From NCBI GenBank assembly GCA_950295325.1, contig OX485809.1, positions 22,072,001 to 22,136,000 on the forward strand: 64,000 nt of DNA, read 5' to 3'. The translations under genes and the position numbers were made by a program. Below, piece by piece: positions 21,582 through 33,959 of the stretch. Origin of the DNA: Polytrichum commune (Eukaryota > Streptophyta > Polytrichopsida > Polytrichales > Polytrichaceae). The notes beneath the pieces are model-generated. The model saw nothing but the letters and a program-made list of their open reading frames with translations, searched no databases and was not told the origin of the DNA. Every line of letters starts with the position of its first letter. Positions within the stretch are counted from its first letter, which is position 1.

Positions 21582-24500
21582 ATGCCACCGAATGCGGAGA
21601 GTAGCGGAGAGTCGACGGAGGTGAAAAAGATGATCGAAACCAAGGTGCCCATGGAAATGGTCCAACTGCTCGTGGAGCAAGGGATGACGGAGGTGCCACA
21701 GAAGTGGGTGCAACCCGAAAGTGTGCGCCTTCAACCCACGGCAAAGCTCCCCGAAAATCGCCAAGTTCCATCCATCGACCTGTCAACGCTGGAAGGAGAT
21801 GACAAGGGTGAGGTGAAGGCTGCGATTGCCAAAGCTTTCCAAGAGTGGGGATTCTTGCAGGTCGGTTGCTTATATGATGATCCTTTTTATGAATTCATTC
21901 CAACTCCGGAACTTCCTATACTCTGATCTGCATTTTGATCATTTGGCCTCGGAAATGAGGGCAAGGATTGAAGGATATAGATCCAAGGTGAACTGCGCCG
22001 CTTGGGATTAGATCGATTAACCCACTGATTATTATCATCACTAGTACCATCAAGCCCTGGTGGGTGTGAGTTGTGTGCCTGGGTTCAAGGTTGAGTGCAG
22101 AGAATGAATGCTCGAACAAGGTCAATATTAGTCTTCTCCGGGCTTCAAGTTTCCAATATGTGTCCTCGGTGACTGTGCCTTCAATAGCGAAACCTCGGAC
22201 TACTTAAAAGTCAGCAGAATATGCTTGGAAACTTGAGTGACTAAAGAGTGCAGGATTTCATGACGTCAACCAAATAGCGGACTGCTCAATCTGTGCTCGG
22301 TCATAGACGCTACCTTCGCAACCGTTTTGCTTTAAGGCTACTGGTATTTTGAATAAAGCCGCTCTTGGAGAAGACATCACTAGCACTGTCAGGTCTGATG
22401 GGGGTCTAATCCGATCTGATGTACATTATCTATCATCTGCACTCGACAATAGTGGTTTCGACTTTCCAGCGAGAAAATGTAATTTAATCTCTTGCATGCT
22501 GCTAGCTTTTCGTCCATAAGCTAACTTTCTCCCGGATCGTGAGAGTTAAGGATACTACTTTGTCAAATTAAAAGTGCTGGCCCGGGGTGCCCTGAGAGTT
22601 AATTAAGATATTCATAAGCTGACGCCAAATTTCTCCGTTGGAATACTATGTATGCAGGTGACGAACCATGGGGTGCCACTGGAGCTGATGGATGACATGA
22701 TGAGAGTTGTACATGAGTTTTTCGCATTGAGCCCTGAAGAAAAGGAAGTGAATGCCATAAAGCCAGGGGACATCACCGGCTACGGCCGCCTGTTTGAGAA
22801 AACCGGCACCCTCGCCAATTGGGTGGACCGCTGCACCATCTGTAGTTATGGCGAAGAACACATGCTCGCTGAGCCTTGCATGCCACCCAAGCCTGAACGC
22901 GCAAGGTAATATACCTACCTACACACACGCATACAGAGACAGACATGGTCGCTGGCATCCTCATTCCATCGACTAATCCTTTGTGTACATTGAACCCATC
23001 CTTCTGAAACATCAGGTCTTTGGTAAGGTAGGTTTTAACATTCAGCGCACAAGGTAACCTAGATACATATATACATGGTCGCGGGCATTCTTCCATCGAC
23101 GAATTCTTTTGTGTAAATTGAACCATTTTTTTCTGAAACATGAGTGTTTTAGTAAGGTTAATTTTGACATGAATTGCTACGAGTTTGTGTGGCAGGGAAG
23201 TGGTGACCACCTACGGCCGGGCTGTGGTGAAGCTGTGCATCCGAATTCTGGAGGTTTTGTCAGAATCTCTGGGATTAGAGCCACACGTGATCGGGGAGCG
23301 GTTGAATGTAGACAGGATGGGGCTTCGGACTTCATTCAACTACTATCCGAAGTGTCCACAGCCAGAGCTCGTGTTTGGTGTCATGCCCCATGCCGACTCC
23401 AGCATCATCACTGTGTTGCACCAAGAGATGACTCCTGGCCTTGAAGTCCTCAAAGATGGTGCCTGGGTGCCGATTCCACCCACCAAGGATGCTCTTGTGA
23501 TCAACATCGGCGACCAGATGCAGGTTTGTCCAACCCCTGAATCACCAGGTCGCAAAACAGTCACAAAACCTAGATTGATTTAGATTAAGCTCTCAAGAAT
23601 TTGGCATAGATGCTTCAAAACCAGATCAACTGTTGCATCACAAAGCTCACTTTTATAAACTCGTGGGATTTCACACACTTCAATGGAACAAACCCACTGA
23701 AGGGGAGATTGAATTCCTCTCACCCCAAGCTCTACCTGTTCTTTTTGTATAATCTCCAATCCAGTTCTGCATCACAAATACTCCTTTTGATAGATCTTTT
23801 TATCAGGGCGCTCTGTAGTGATTTTGAGTATCAGTAAGCTCTTAGTAATAATTTATACCTCACTGCTATTTAACAAGTTCCAGCGCAATTGAGTTATCCT
23901 TCTAACTCATTGGAGCTTTTCGTCGGGAGCTGGTCCCCAATGTTTCTCAATCGGTTGTTTTATATCCAATATCAATCATTTGTTTCCACTTGTGATGGTG
24001 CAAGCTCGGAGGTAGTGTCTGAATTTAAATAAGAGCAACCTAGGTATTCCAGTTTCATCGAGGGCCAAACTCAGTTTAGCACCTCCTGGGATGCCAAAAT
24101 GAGTTTGACCCTAAATGAACCGACATTGAATGTTCGTCGTCCAAACGTCCACACCACCTCAAGCATGCACAGGAAACTTACCAAACATGGAAGATGTCGT
24201 ATGCAAAACAACCAACTCCCAACCAACAGTCATGTTTGCTTTAGAGGATACGAACTTATTGTCGTTCTCCTCTCATCGATCTTTTGCTCACATTATCTCT
24301 ATTGAAGAACTTGGAAGTCGAGTTGAATGTATTCTGATACTTTGCACAAATATTTTGTGGATGGTGGCAGATTGTGAGCAATGGGACGATTAAAAGTGTG
24401 ATGCATCGAGCGATGGCCAACAACACGGTAGGACGGTACAGTGTGCCAAATTTTTTCATCCCCGCAAAGGACACGGTCGTTGAACCTCTCAAAGAGCTTA

Positions 24501-24619
24501 TCTCGGAGACCAATCCTCCTGTCTATAGATCTATGATGTTTGAAGAATACACCAGAGGGTTCTTTGCCAATCGCCTCTCAGGCGTTCGCCACATCGACCA
24601 GTTCAAAATCATCAAATAG
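21582..24619 (+). CDS. 2-oxoglutarate/Fe(II)-dependent dioxygenase, DOXC type
   Basis: Four exons (21582-21860, 22658-22905, 23196-23523, 24371-24619) join in phase at GT-AG introns to give 367 aa, the usual length for plant DOXC enzymes (SRG1, flavonol synthase and LBO relatives). Residues ~60-100 are the DIOX_N region (VPSIDLSTLEG, then AFQEWGFLQVTNHGVP). The iron ligands are all present: H241 and D243 in MPHADSS and H297 in VMHRAMAN. R307-x-S309 (GRYSVPNF), the 2-oxoglutarate anchor, is present too. These soluble cytosolic enzymes hydroxylate or desaturate small molecules; the substrate cannot be read from sequence. All exons are open and the splice sites are good, so this looks like a working host gene in a repeat-rich setting. 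Confidence 0.92.
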
Positions 24620-27320
24620 AAAGTTGCCGATTGAACCTATGAAGGTTTTTCCTGCTGTTACTTGAAACCTGTTCCTTTAGTAAAATGCGCAACTTACTTA
24701 TAGAAATTACAACCTGCACAAGGGTAAGTCCTTATATCTGGTGTCAATAATAATGAGCTTGTCAGATTCAAAGCAAGTTAGGCTAATCGAAGACTGGAGG
24801 TTGCAGACCAAGTTATAATAATCAGGTTGTGCAATTTTGGAGTTTTCTGGGCATCACCGTTCGTTAAGCTCCGATGATCATGCCACAGGAACAGTGAGAA
24901 TTTGTAATATACTTCTCAAAATACTGTACAGTCAAGCCCATAAGTTTCAATACTATCCTTCAGAAGGTTCTCACATCTCAAATTTCACACATCTTCAGGT
25001 CTCGGTAGACGGACAACATGCTTGTTGGTTTCTGTTGATGTGTATTGGATTCTCTCTCCAGCTCTCACCCTTTCTCCCTTGCATTGGATTCTCCTGTGCA
25101 CCCACTTTTTATACGACCACATCTTTTTTCCTCATCTTTCAGTTTAAGCTCATCTCAAAATGCTCTAGACATGAGGAGTTTAAGTTGCATTGAAACAATG
25201 CCCTGCACAGACATCCATGTTCATAATTTCAGGATGTTTAGCTGTTTGACCTCCGAAAGAAATGAAAAGTATTTTAAGAAGAGTTCTTTGCAGAGAAGAG
25301 TTCAGCATGAAGATTACAGTACAAGTGTTAAAGTAGGGCTCCTCTGCTTGGGTGCTCGTAAGCTGTGCGGAACAAATGAGGTATGTGGGCCTATAACGGC
25401 CACTTCCAACTCCATATACACTCTTGGCTGAGGTATGGATCGTGCATTGTGTCATCCAGTTAGCAATCGTGAATGATGAAGATGGTCATTGCAAGTGTCA
25501 ATATAGGAGCTGAAACGCAAAATTCATAAGAGATGAGAGTGAAGATTCTTCTGTCTCTTTAAGCGTTCACATAAGCCTTATCAAATTTGCTAACTAATGT
25601 ATTGTCCTACAATGATGTCATTATTTTGAGCAAGTGGTCCAATCTAATCGTAGCACATGTCTTTACACCTTAGCAACGCCCACAATTGAGTTGCTCATGT
25701 CTATTTAGAGTTCATTCTAAGAACACGGTCTTCATACCATTGACGTTATTTAATCCCGAGGCTAGTTGTCAAATGATGTGGCATGGTTTAAAAGCAGAGG
25801 TTTTAAGCCTCAAGCACCGATCCTCCCATCAGTACTTTAAAATGATGCAAGAATATAGGACCTCTAAAAGTGTCACCTCTGATCTTTGTGATTGGTTGCT
25901 TTTAATCTTAGGTGTGAGAGCATGAAGAACTCCATTAACAAAACCCGATGGTAAGGCCCCCCTTCTCACCTGACCCAAGCAAATAATGGCTTTATTATGT
26001 AATAATGCTCCAGAAAAGCACAGTTGCTCTGTTTTCACAGTGGAGGGTCAATAAGTGGATTTTTGGTTAAAAGTGGCCAGAGAGTTAACCTCGTCATTCA
26101 CACAGCGTGGTGGTAGTATCCACAATCTCTTGCCACCTAGGCGGCGCAGAAAACGTCCGTCCACACCTGCTCCTTGCTAATACCCTTGCCGGATTCATAG
26201 TATTTGTCCCAACTACAAGTTTTGAGGAGTATGCCGGGATTTCTCTTTACACCTGAGCAACGCCCGCAATTGCTCCGAGAGAGGGATTCAAGCAAAAAGT
26301 CAGCCCGTCCTCCCTCTCCTCAAATTGCCTGTGGTTTCATCTGTGACTATTGCCGAATCCTTGAGCTTGCCGTGGACAGCTAGTTTGAAGTGAAGTGGCT
26401 CTGCGTCCTACCCAAATTCGGGTAGGTTGATTTACCTGAGGTTTTGCTTTCAGGGTAGTCTATGTGAGTCGATTGCAGTGAGGCTAATCAATATCTAATC
26501 AGTAGAAGTAGGAGAACGTGAAAAACGAACCAACTAAGACCCACATACCTGACAGTGATGACTTCAGATCACGAAGTGGTCTTGAGTGCAGCAAAGTACT
26601 ACATTGCAAATCGCCAAGCAGGATCCCACCAAGGAACGGAGAGAAGCAACTGCTAGATACAGATGAGTCAGTTGAGTTTGTGAACAACCAATCGAAGCTC
26701 AAGAGTTTGGGAGAATAACGTATCATTTTAGAGGAATCTGTAGAACGCAACTGAATTTACTACTAGCTAAAGCTAAACCGGAAGATCTGCATGGAAGCGG
26801 GGGGACTTGGATACTCCAGAGTTTTGACTGATTATTCTCAAAAATCAACCTGGACAGTGGGTTCGACGCCCCACAGGGGTCCAACTTGATATAATGCCGC
26901 CCCCTTCAGTGCCGAAATGAAGCTGGCAGCACAGAAGAGTAGAAAAGACCTCGAGGACTAGCAGGTACGTACTGAATTCAAGCGATCAACAGCGGAGCGA
27001 CGTCCATTTCGTGATTGCAACCTAAACATCATAGTGAGCTGTAGAAAACTCTTCGAAATCACAGGGTTCCAGACAAACAAGCCACAATGTCAACCGACCC
27101 ACACAGAATTCGATGTTCTCACTTCTCACCCAGGGAAGGGTTGTGGTTAACTAGAGGCGGCGAGAGAGAGGCTTTAATTAACACCCTCGGTGTTAGCGTC
27201 GTTGCCAATGAGCAGACTCTTTTGTGGCAGCTTTATAGCTACGTAGAACCTGGACCACCGTTGACATTAAAGATGGAAGTCTTGCCCTTGGCGAGAACTA
27301 GTTTGAATATTGAAATCACC
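24620..27320. other. Gene-free interval with dispersed repeats
   Basis: No coding region or RNA gene is supported. Two segments recur elsewhere in the window: 26490-26550 (CTAATCAGTAGAAGTAGGAG ... CCCACATACCT) matches 30370-30428, and 26640-26870 matches 46390-46610. This points to a dispersed, unclassified element around 26450-26880. Confidence 0.5.
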
Positions 27321-27322
27321 TA

Positions 27323-27650
27323 CCCGTAACACCATAGCAGGTTCATCACCTGGCGAATGAATATTTTTTTTTTTGAAAAAATAAGGTTCGTTTGCTAAAA
27401 ATAGATTTTTTTTGAAATTCGTTCTTCTATTTTGAGGAAAAATAATAATTCGTCTTGGAACAGAGTAGATGTACCGGGATGACAACTTAAATTGATTTTT
27501 TCAACAGAGTCTGCTTCATCCAACTTTCTGGATTTTCGTTCTTTTCATAATATAATTTTCCATAATTTCGTTCTTCATGGCCTGGAATTTCTGATTTTTT
27601 TCGTTTTTTTTTTGGAATTATTTAAGAACGAACCAGCTATGGTGTTACAG
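27323..27650. mobile_element. MITE, TA-flanked, copy 1
   Basis: The terminal inverted repeats are CCCGTAACACCATAGCAGGT at the left and ACCAGCTATGGTGTTACAG at the right, flanked by TA on both sides as in Tc1/mariner-type insertions. The interior is AT-rich with T runs and the shared block GAAAAAATAAGGTTCG. It is 328 bp and has no coding content. Confidence 0.8.
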
Positions 27651-27700
27651 TACTAGACAATCTTCCCTAAAAATGGATAGGAAACAAACTTGATGAAAAA

Positions 27701-27731
27701 ACATATATATATATATATATACATATATATA
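27701..27731. repeat. (AT)n microsatellite
   Basis: A run of alternating AT of about 30 bases with a single AC interruption. Confidence 0.9.
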
Positions 27732-27991
27732 AATAAAAGGGTATGTATTTAGGGATTTGTAGCTTTTAGCACTATAGGGTGGGAAGTAGCATATGTCAAT
27801 ATAGATATCCATGGAGATACCTATATCCTTGTGTAACTACTCTAAAAATATGTGTCTGTGTGAGTGCAAGGGAGATGTGAGACACATCTACATATAGACT
27901 TCCCAATAAATACAACATAACCCCATGTCCTCATATAATGGACCTTGATTGTATGTTGCTAGGTCCATATTGTGCAGTAGAGAAATGACTA

Positions 27992-28256
27992 CCGTAACAC
28001 AATAGCTAGTTCGTCCCCTGGCGAACGAATATTTATTTATTTTGAAAAAATAAGGTTCGCCTCTCAAAAAACTGAATTTCTCAATTTTCATTTTTAGCAA
28101 AAAAATCAGTAAAAATGACCTTAAATGGCTTAGAAACACCAAAAGATTGCAAAAATTAATTAATTTTATTTTCGTTTTTCTGTCTTCATAATTTCATAAT
28201 TTTTACGTTTTTTATTTTTAGAATTATTTTTGAACGAACCAGCTATGGTACTACGG
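27992..28256. mobile_element. MITE, TA-flanked, copy 2
   Basis: This belongs to the same family as 27323-27650. The ends are CCGTAACACAATAGCTAGTT and ACCAGCTATGGTACTACGG, flanked by TA, and it shares the internal GAAAAAATAAGGTTCG. At 265 bp it is shorter than copy 1. The two lie only 340 bp apart in the same orientation. Confidence 0.8.
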
Positions 28257-31200
28257 TATTATTCATGGATTTCTCCTATACCTATTCCATCTTTCTTCCA
28301 AATTTCTACTGGGAATACTAGATCTACAGTTGGCAAATACTTGTTATTAGAATATTCTTGTGCATAGAATAACCTCTTCCAAGAGACACATGAAATGGGG
28401 CATAAAATTTTCAAGGTTGAAGTTTGTCCCTTTGTGGTGTTGTCTCAATTAGTTTGGCAGGTGTGTCATGTTGCATGACCAGTTTTTGGTCCCATCTTGA
28501 AGTACCACAATATCTTCACGTATGAGCTTGATTATTTTTCCCATCTTTCTAAGTTCTTTATTCTTTTCCATTTTTCAACAAATATTCCATGTTGAGTTGG
28601 TGTCCTACCCTCATCTAGTCCAATTGTGTTCCTCCTAGTTTCTTGCAATTTTGCAAGTAGGCTACTTTGTCTCCCAATTGAAGCATTTTAAAATAATCAG
28701 GTGACATCTAGTTTTATTTTCGTTTCTTACCCCCAAAGCTTATGAAATACGTCATGCACCCCAAATGTGTGTTGTAAAAGTCCTTGGGTGAGCGGAAAGT
28801 ATTCTTGTGCTCACTTTCCACCATATTGGTCAATTTAAATGTAGGCTACTTCTTTTCCTTCCCAATATCTCTTGTATTTTCATGATGTGTTGTTTGATCA
28901 TTAAGAAAAAAAATGCTTTGCCATGTTTTTTGAATCTAAATGCCCATGTGATAGCATCCTTTTCATGGGTTTCAAATTGTCAAGAATTACATATAGGTCA
29001 TTTTCTAGCTTTGACATGTGAGAAGTTTGGGGAGCTTTGACGTTTTCATAGATGTCTTTGTGTGAATATGTTCACACAAAGATCAATGAATTATGTGAGA
29101 ACAACAATTGTGTGGATGTGATCCTTCCATCAACACTAACGATTATGCTTTTCTAGGCTTTCACTTTCAAACCTTTAAACATTCAATACATAAGCTTAGT
29201 AAATGAACAACATGTGTCATTATGTGAAACAATGTTTGAGCTCTTTGACATTGATGCGAGAGGGGGCCTACCATACATGTTCCCTTTCACCCTTCTTTTT
29301 GTTGACCTAGGCATGTTATACTCTAAATTCAACATTTCGAATTTTAAAACCTCGATGTATCTGTACTAACTTATTTATATGTTATACAAGTAGTTTGTGG
29401 GAGGTGTCACTCAATAGGATAATTTATGGCTACTCTCCCAAAGTCACGTTTTAGCCAACTCAACGGGATTTTTGAATCCAAGACTTTACACATAATTAAA
29501 TTTTCTTGTACAACACTTTCACATCGTTTTAAAGTAGACCACCACACATAACTTTCAATTTCTTGTCCCATGAGCTTGCACCTATATTTTACACAATATC
29601 CCACTACAAAGAGGGAACTTGTGAGAATATGGTCATTAATGACAATAATAACATATTTGGACCCATTACTCAATCATAGATGACATGTCCATAACTCCAA
29701 TTGGAAGGATGAATTCTCATATTGCATGGTGAAGGGAGATCATAGTATTTGATTCAACCTCTTAGTCTCATTTGGACAATTATGTACATGTGTTTTTTCA
29801 CAAGTTGTCACGAATATCAACACTAAATTTTCATTTTTCTTTCCAACATGCATGATTTCGTGTCTCTTCTTTGGAACAAATTGACAAGTCAAATGCTAAG
29901 AAAAATGAACAACTCATGGCTTAGCCAAGGGAATTTGAGTTCCTATGCCCTTGGGAGGACCAATGGACTACCAAGTGTTTCCTATATCTAGCCATCTATT
30001 TCCTACACTAAATAGTATGGATCTCATCAAGAATACTTCGTTGGGCCACATCTATGGCCTCTGCAATGACCAGGGAGAACAGTCCGCTAGTTACAAACCC
30101 CTATATTTGATTGGTAGTGATTCAGTGAGAATCAAAAAGCAAACATCATAAAAAAGAAAGAAAGATTGGATTATGTCTTCAAATATTTATAACTACTCTA
30201 CACTCAATAGTGAACAACAATGGGGAGGACCTATGTACCCAGTTAACAAACCAACAAACATGCACTTATCAGAATCATCATAACTTAAAGTAGGGGAGAT
30301 CCAATTATCAATATGAATTTTACAGAGTTTCATCATAGATTTGCTAATGCAGTATGCGTTTGAATGTGTAAATCTAATCAGTAGAAGTTGGAGAACTTGA
30401 AAACGGACCAAATAACACCCACATACCTTAACCTCACTAGCCGATTAGAGGCCCACGCACATGGGTGGAGGGCCGCCTCCGCCCCTGGTGGAAGCCAAGT
30501 GGCCCCCGCAGTTGGCTGGCAAGGCGGGGGGTGTCAAACCACCAGGAGGTGGTTGACCAGCTAGGCTAGCCTGGCTGCGCCTTGGCCCTCCGCCTCTCCT
30601 TCCCCCTTGCCCCTGTTGCCTGGAAATTGCGGGTGTGGTAACAAAAAAGATTTTAATAAAAATTTATGGCTTAATTTGGTGAGGCTAATGGAGGCGGACC
30701 TGTCCCTTCCGGATTGGGGCGGACGGTCCGCTTCACCTCCCACAGCCGGCGGAGGGGGGCCTATCATCCAAAGCCGGATGAAATCCGTCGCCCACTGCTT
30801 GGCTAACTGGCCGGTGGGCGCTCATGTGCGCGGTGCTTAGGTCTTCAACTACGAAGTTTGCCAAGCAACTGAATGTCCGCCGGGAGTGTGACGTTAGCTC
30901 GTGCGCATCATGAGCAACGAGCGACGGAGTGTCAAAGTGATGTCACTATTGCTTTGATATTCTAGCACACTAATTTAGAGGCCACGGCCCACCAAGGCCA
31001 ATTGGTCCCCACCAATTTGACTACAAATTTAGTTATGCTATGTTAAGAAAGTTGAGACTTTCTATTCCTTTCATTTGTATGTGGAATTGGAATAAGAGCA
31101 ACTTGTGCAAATGATTGTAAAGTGGGTCCCATCAGTATGCCTCCTCTCGATCTTTTAGTGTTTTTTCATGTTTCATGTTTCTCAGGTTTATCCAACTTGG

Positions 31201-33186
31201 GTGGATGGCTTGGGGTACATATTTCATGACACCTATCATTGGGGAGGGTCAAATCGTTCATTCCTATATGTATGGAGCCCGGAGACTTCGTGAAGTATTC
31301 TTGGGTGCATCATGTTTTATTTGTGAGGTGAAGCAGATGAAAGCATGGGTTTTGTCCCAAATCTTTGGTTACTGCTAAAATTATTGTATACAAAGAAATA
31401 TTTATTGTGTTGGTTGTCTTTAAGTTGTCAATTTCTTTGAATAAGTAATCAAAGATGAAGTTGAGAATAAGAATCAAATGTAACTTTCCCAACTTCATGT
31501 ACATCGGGAGGAATTCTAAGGTTTTGTGAAGCAATGTTGGCAACCACAATACCCAAATTCATTGTAACACACATGGAGCGGCTTCCTACAAATTCAAGAA
31601 TAAAGTATGTATCACACAAACAAACCACGTATATAGTAGTGTAACATCGGGGGGCCTCCACATCATGCTACATTAAACATAACAACACCCAAGTTCTCAT
31701 TAGGGCTCACCAATGTTTTGTAGTGTATTTATAAGATTTTCAAGAAGAGCACCCACCTAATATTTAGCATCGGGAGGCCTCCCGATGTCAATGTGATTAC
31801 TAAACAACTTTGCAATTTCTAAGATCTACTCACCTCATTAACCTCCTCCCGCACCTTGATTCATACCAGGAAGGTTGTTGAAATGGTAGTTATCCTCATC
31901 ATCATAACTCCATGAAGAAGTTCCTCTAGAACTTCTTCATTCTACAGATCCAAACACAACCCACAAGCGTGCAAAATAAAAGAAGGGTGCAAATTATTAA
32001 CTTACTTGATGGTGCAGATCTTGCTTGCCACTAAGCTTAGCCGCATTGCATCGCATGAAGCAAACTCTCAAGCAAAGGAGGAGCCCTTAGAGTGGAGGCG
32101 AAACCAAGAGAAGAGTAGCCAACAAGAGAGGGTAAGGTTATGGTCAATGGACGAACTTATCCATCATCCAACATTGTATGTGTTCACTTCTTCATAAAAA
32201 GTGTCATTTGAAAAGTAACCATAGTGACATAAAATATCACATGTACACTAAATACCATACTTTGTGTACTTAACTTACCACTTATCATGAACCACAAACT
32301 TATATGCATAAGGGCCACTTCATACACGAGACTGAGAGCCCGTGACCATAACACTTCAAGTACTCTCATTGGTGGAAAAGGCAGAGCTGGTCCAAGTCCT
32401 CTTCACACTACACTTGAGGGACCAACGGAGTAGGTGAATGCGAGATGGATGGAAAAGTCTACATGGATTCCTACGTGTCGTTGACTAGGTCATGTTTCAT
32501 GGACTATTTTCAAAAACCACCTCTTGGAGGTAGGCCTAACACAAAACTAGGAGACCATGTTACTCCGAACGCTCACAACTGTTGGTTTATTCTATTTTAT
32601 CATGTGTGAGGACCTGCATGAATAGAGATTCATTGAAATAACATTTGGTTGAGGGTCCGGTTACATATGACTTCACACTATAATTGAGGATCCGTGACCA
32701 CACTACATGACTGTGGAGGTGTGTTGGGACGGCCTTTGGACACTTTCTCTTAAGCTCTTGCAATTTCATGGTCACAGCTCTTGGCTCATGTGTGAAGTGG
32801 CCCTGAGTCTGCACTTTCATGATATTAAGTGATAAGTGTAAGTCGGTGATTTGTGATAGGGATTTAGGGTCTGCACTTCATGATAAAGTGATAAGTTCAG
32901 CAAGTGTTTGGAGGTGGTAGTAGCTTATTACAACATTGAGACTCTTTCTAATTAGAGGTTAATATAACTTAAGTGATGTTGGAATACCGGAATTAGTGTG
33001 GAATGACACGCAAAGTGGGTGAGTTCAATAAGTTATACTGGGCAGCCTGGCCCTTTATTCCGGGCGCCCATTCCTCCCTCCTCCCTGCTGGTCGCCTGCA
33101 GCACCAGGACTCATCAGGCTTCTTGTAACGTACAGCAGCTACTTGTGTATATGGAAAAGGTTCCCCTGCCTTCCGGAGGCTGCTAA
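28257..33186. other. Gene-free interval
   Basis: I see no supported coding region or RNA gene. A GC-rich island at 30430-30840 stands out from AT-rich surroundings. The segment 30370-30428 is a second copy of 26490-26550. The rest is low-complexity AT-rich sequence with short frames of no recognisable content. Confidence 0.5.
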
Positions 33187-33959
33187 GGGTCGGTTTCCAT
33201 GTAGACCGCTCGCCCACCAGATTCTAGTGTGAATGAGGACAAACCCGCCCAAAATGTGGAGGGGATATGATGGGGTAGGATCCGTATGTGTCAACTACAC
33301 TGAATTTTTTTTACATGTCACTATGGTGACTTTTTGGGATGACACTTCTTATGAATGAGTGAACATAATTGTTGTGGATGATGAGTTCATTCATTGGCCA
33401 AAACCCTACCTTCTCTTGTTAGCAACTTGTGATGAAATGTTGCTATGGATGATTGAAATTTGGATGAAAAATTGCTTGGTGAGTGATAGTAATTGTAGCG
33501 TTGTAAATCTATGATCCCCCATAAATGTTACAAGAAATGAAAAATAATGTGGGATTAACATTTAGTGTTGGTGACACTATACTGCGGTTTACAATTAGTA
33601 TTCAGCAAGACAATTAGAATTGGGGACATTAATATTCATATTTAGTGTAGCTACTCTCATCTTCTCAAATATGGGCCCACCTACTAAACTCCTTCTGGTT
33701 ACCAAGGATGGAGTTCTAGACCAACATTGGTTCTCTTGAGTTTTCAATTGATCTTAATCCTTTGGTGACTGGCACTTGTAGGTTAAAGATTCTTTAGTGG
33801 GTGCATGGAAGCCTAGCGGCCCATGTCCATGGCACTCCACATTCTAACACATTGCCAAAATGTGGTTGGATGATAGTTTGTGCTTAACTACATGCAAACA
33901 CTTCTGGCCCAGTACTACCTATAATCTAGTGGGTGAGCGGCCTACATGGAAACTCACCC
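33187..33959. mobile_element. PIF/Harbinger-type nonautonomous element
   Basis: Terminal inverted repeats of about 37 bp with five mismatches begin GGGTCGGTTTCCATGTAG at 33187 and end CTACATGGAAACTCACCC at 33959. They are flanked by the direct duplication TAA (33184-33186 and 33960-33962), the 3-bp TWA type of PIF/Harbinger insertions. There is no transposase inside. A second small element is nested at 33295-33650. Confidence 0.85.
33295..33650. mobile_element. Nested MITE with CTACACTRAAT ends, copy 1
   Basis: It starts CTACACTGAATT and ends ATATTTAGTGTAG. The interior (GGATGATTGAAATTTGGATG, GTTGGTGACACTA, GGTTTACAA) matches the element at 40177-40471. It lies inside the Harbinger-type element. 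Target duplication not determined. Confidence 0.7.

Noticed and set aside
27087-27329. 80-aa plus-strand frame (MSTDPHRIRCSHF...)
   Set aside because: No recognisable domain, no homologue in the window, and it runs up to the boundary of a MITE.
30430-30990. Possible terminal inverted repeats around the GC-rich island
   Set aside because: The similarity of GCACATG-containing ends is too short and patchy, and no target duplication was found.
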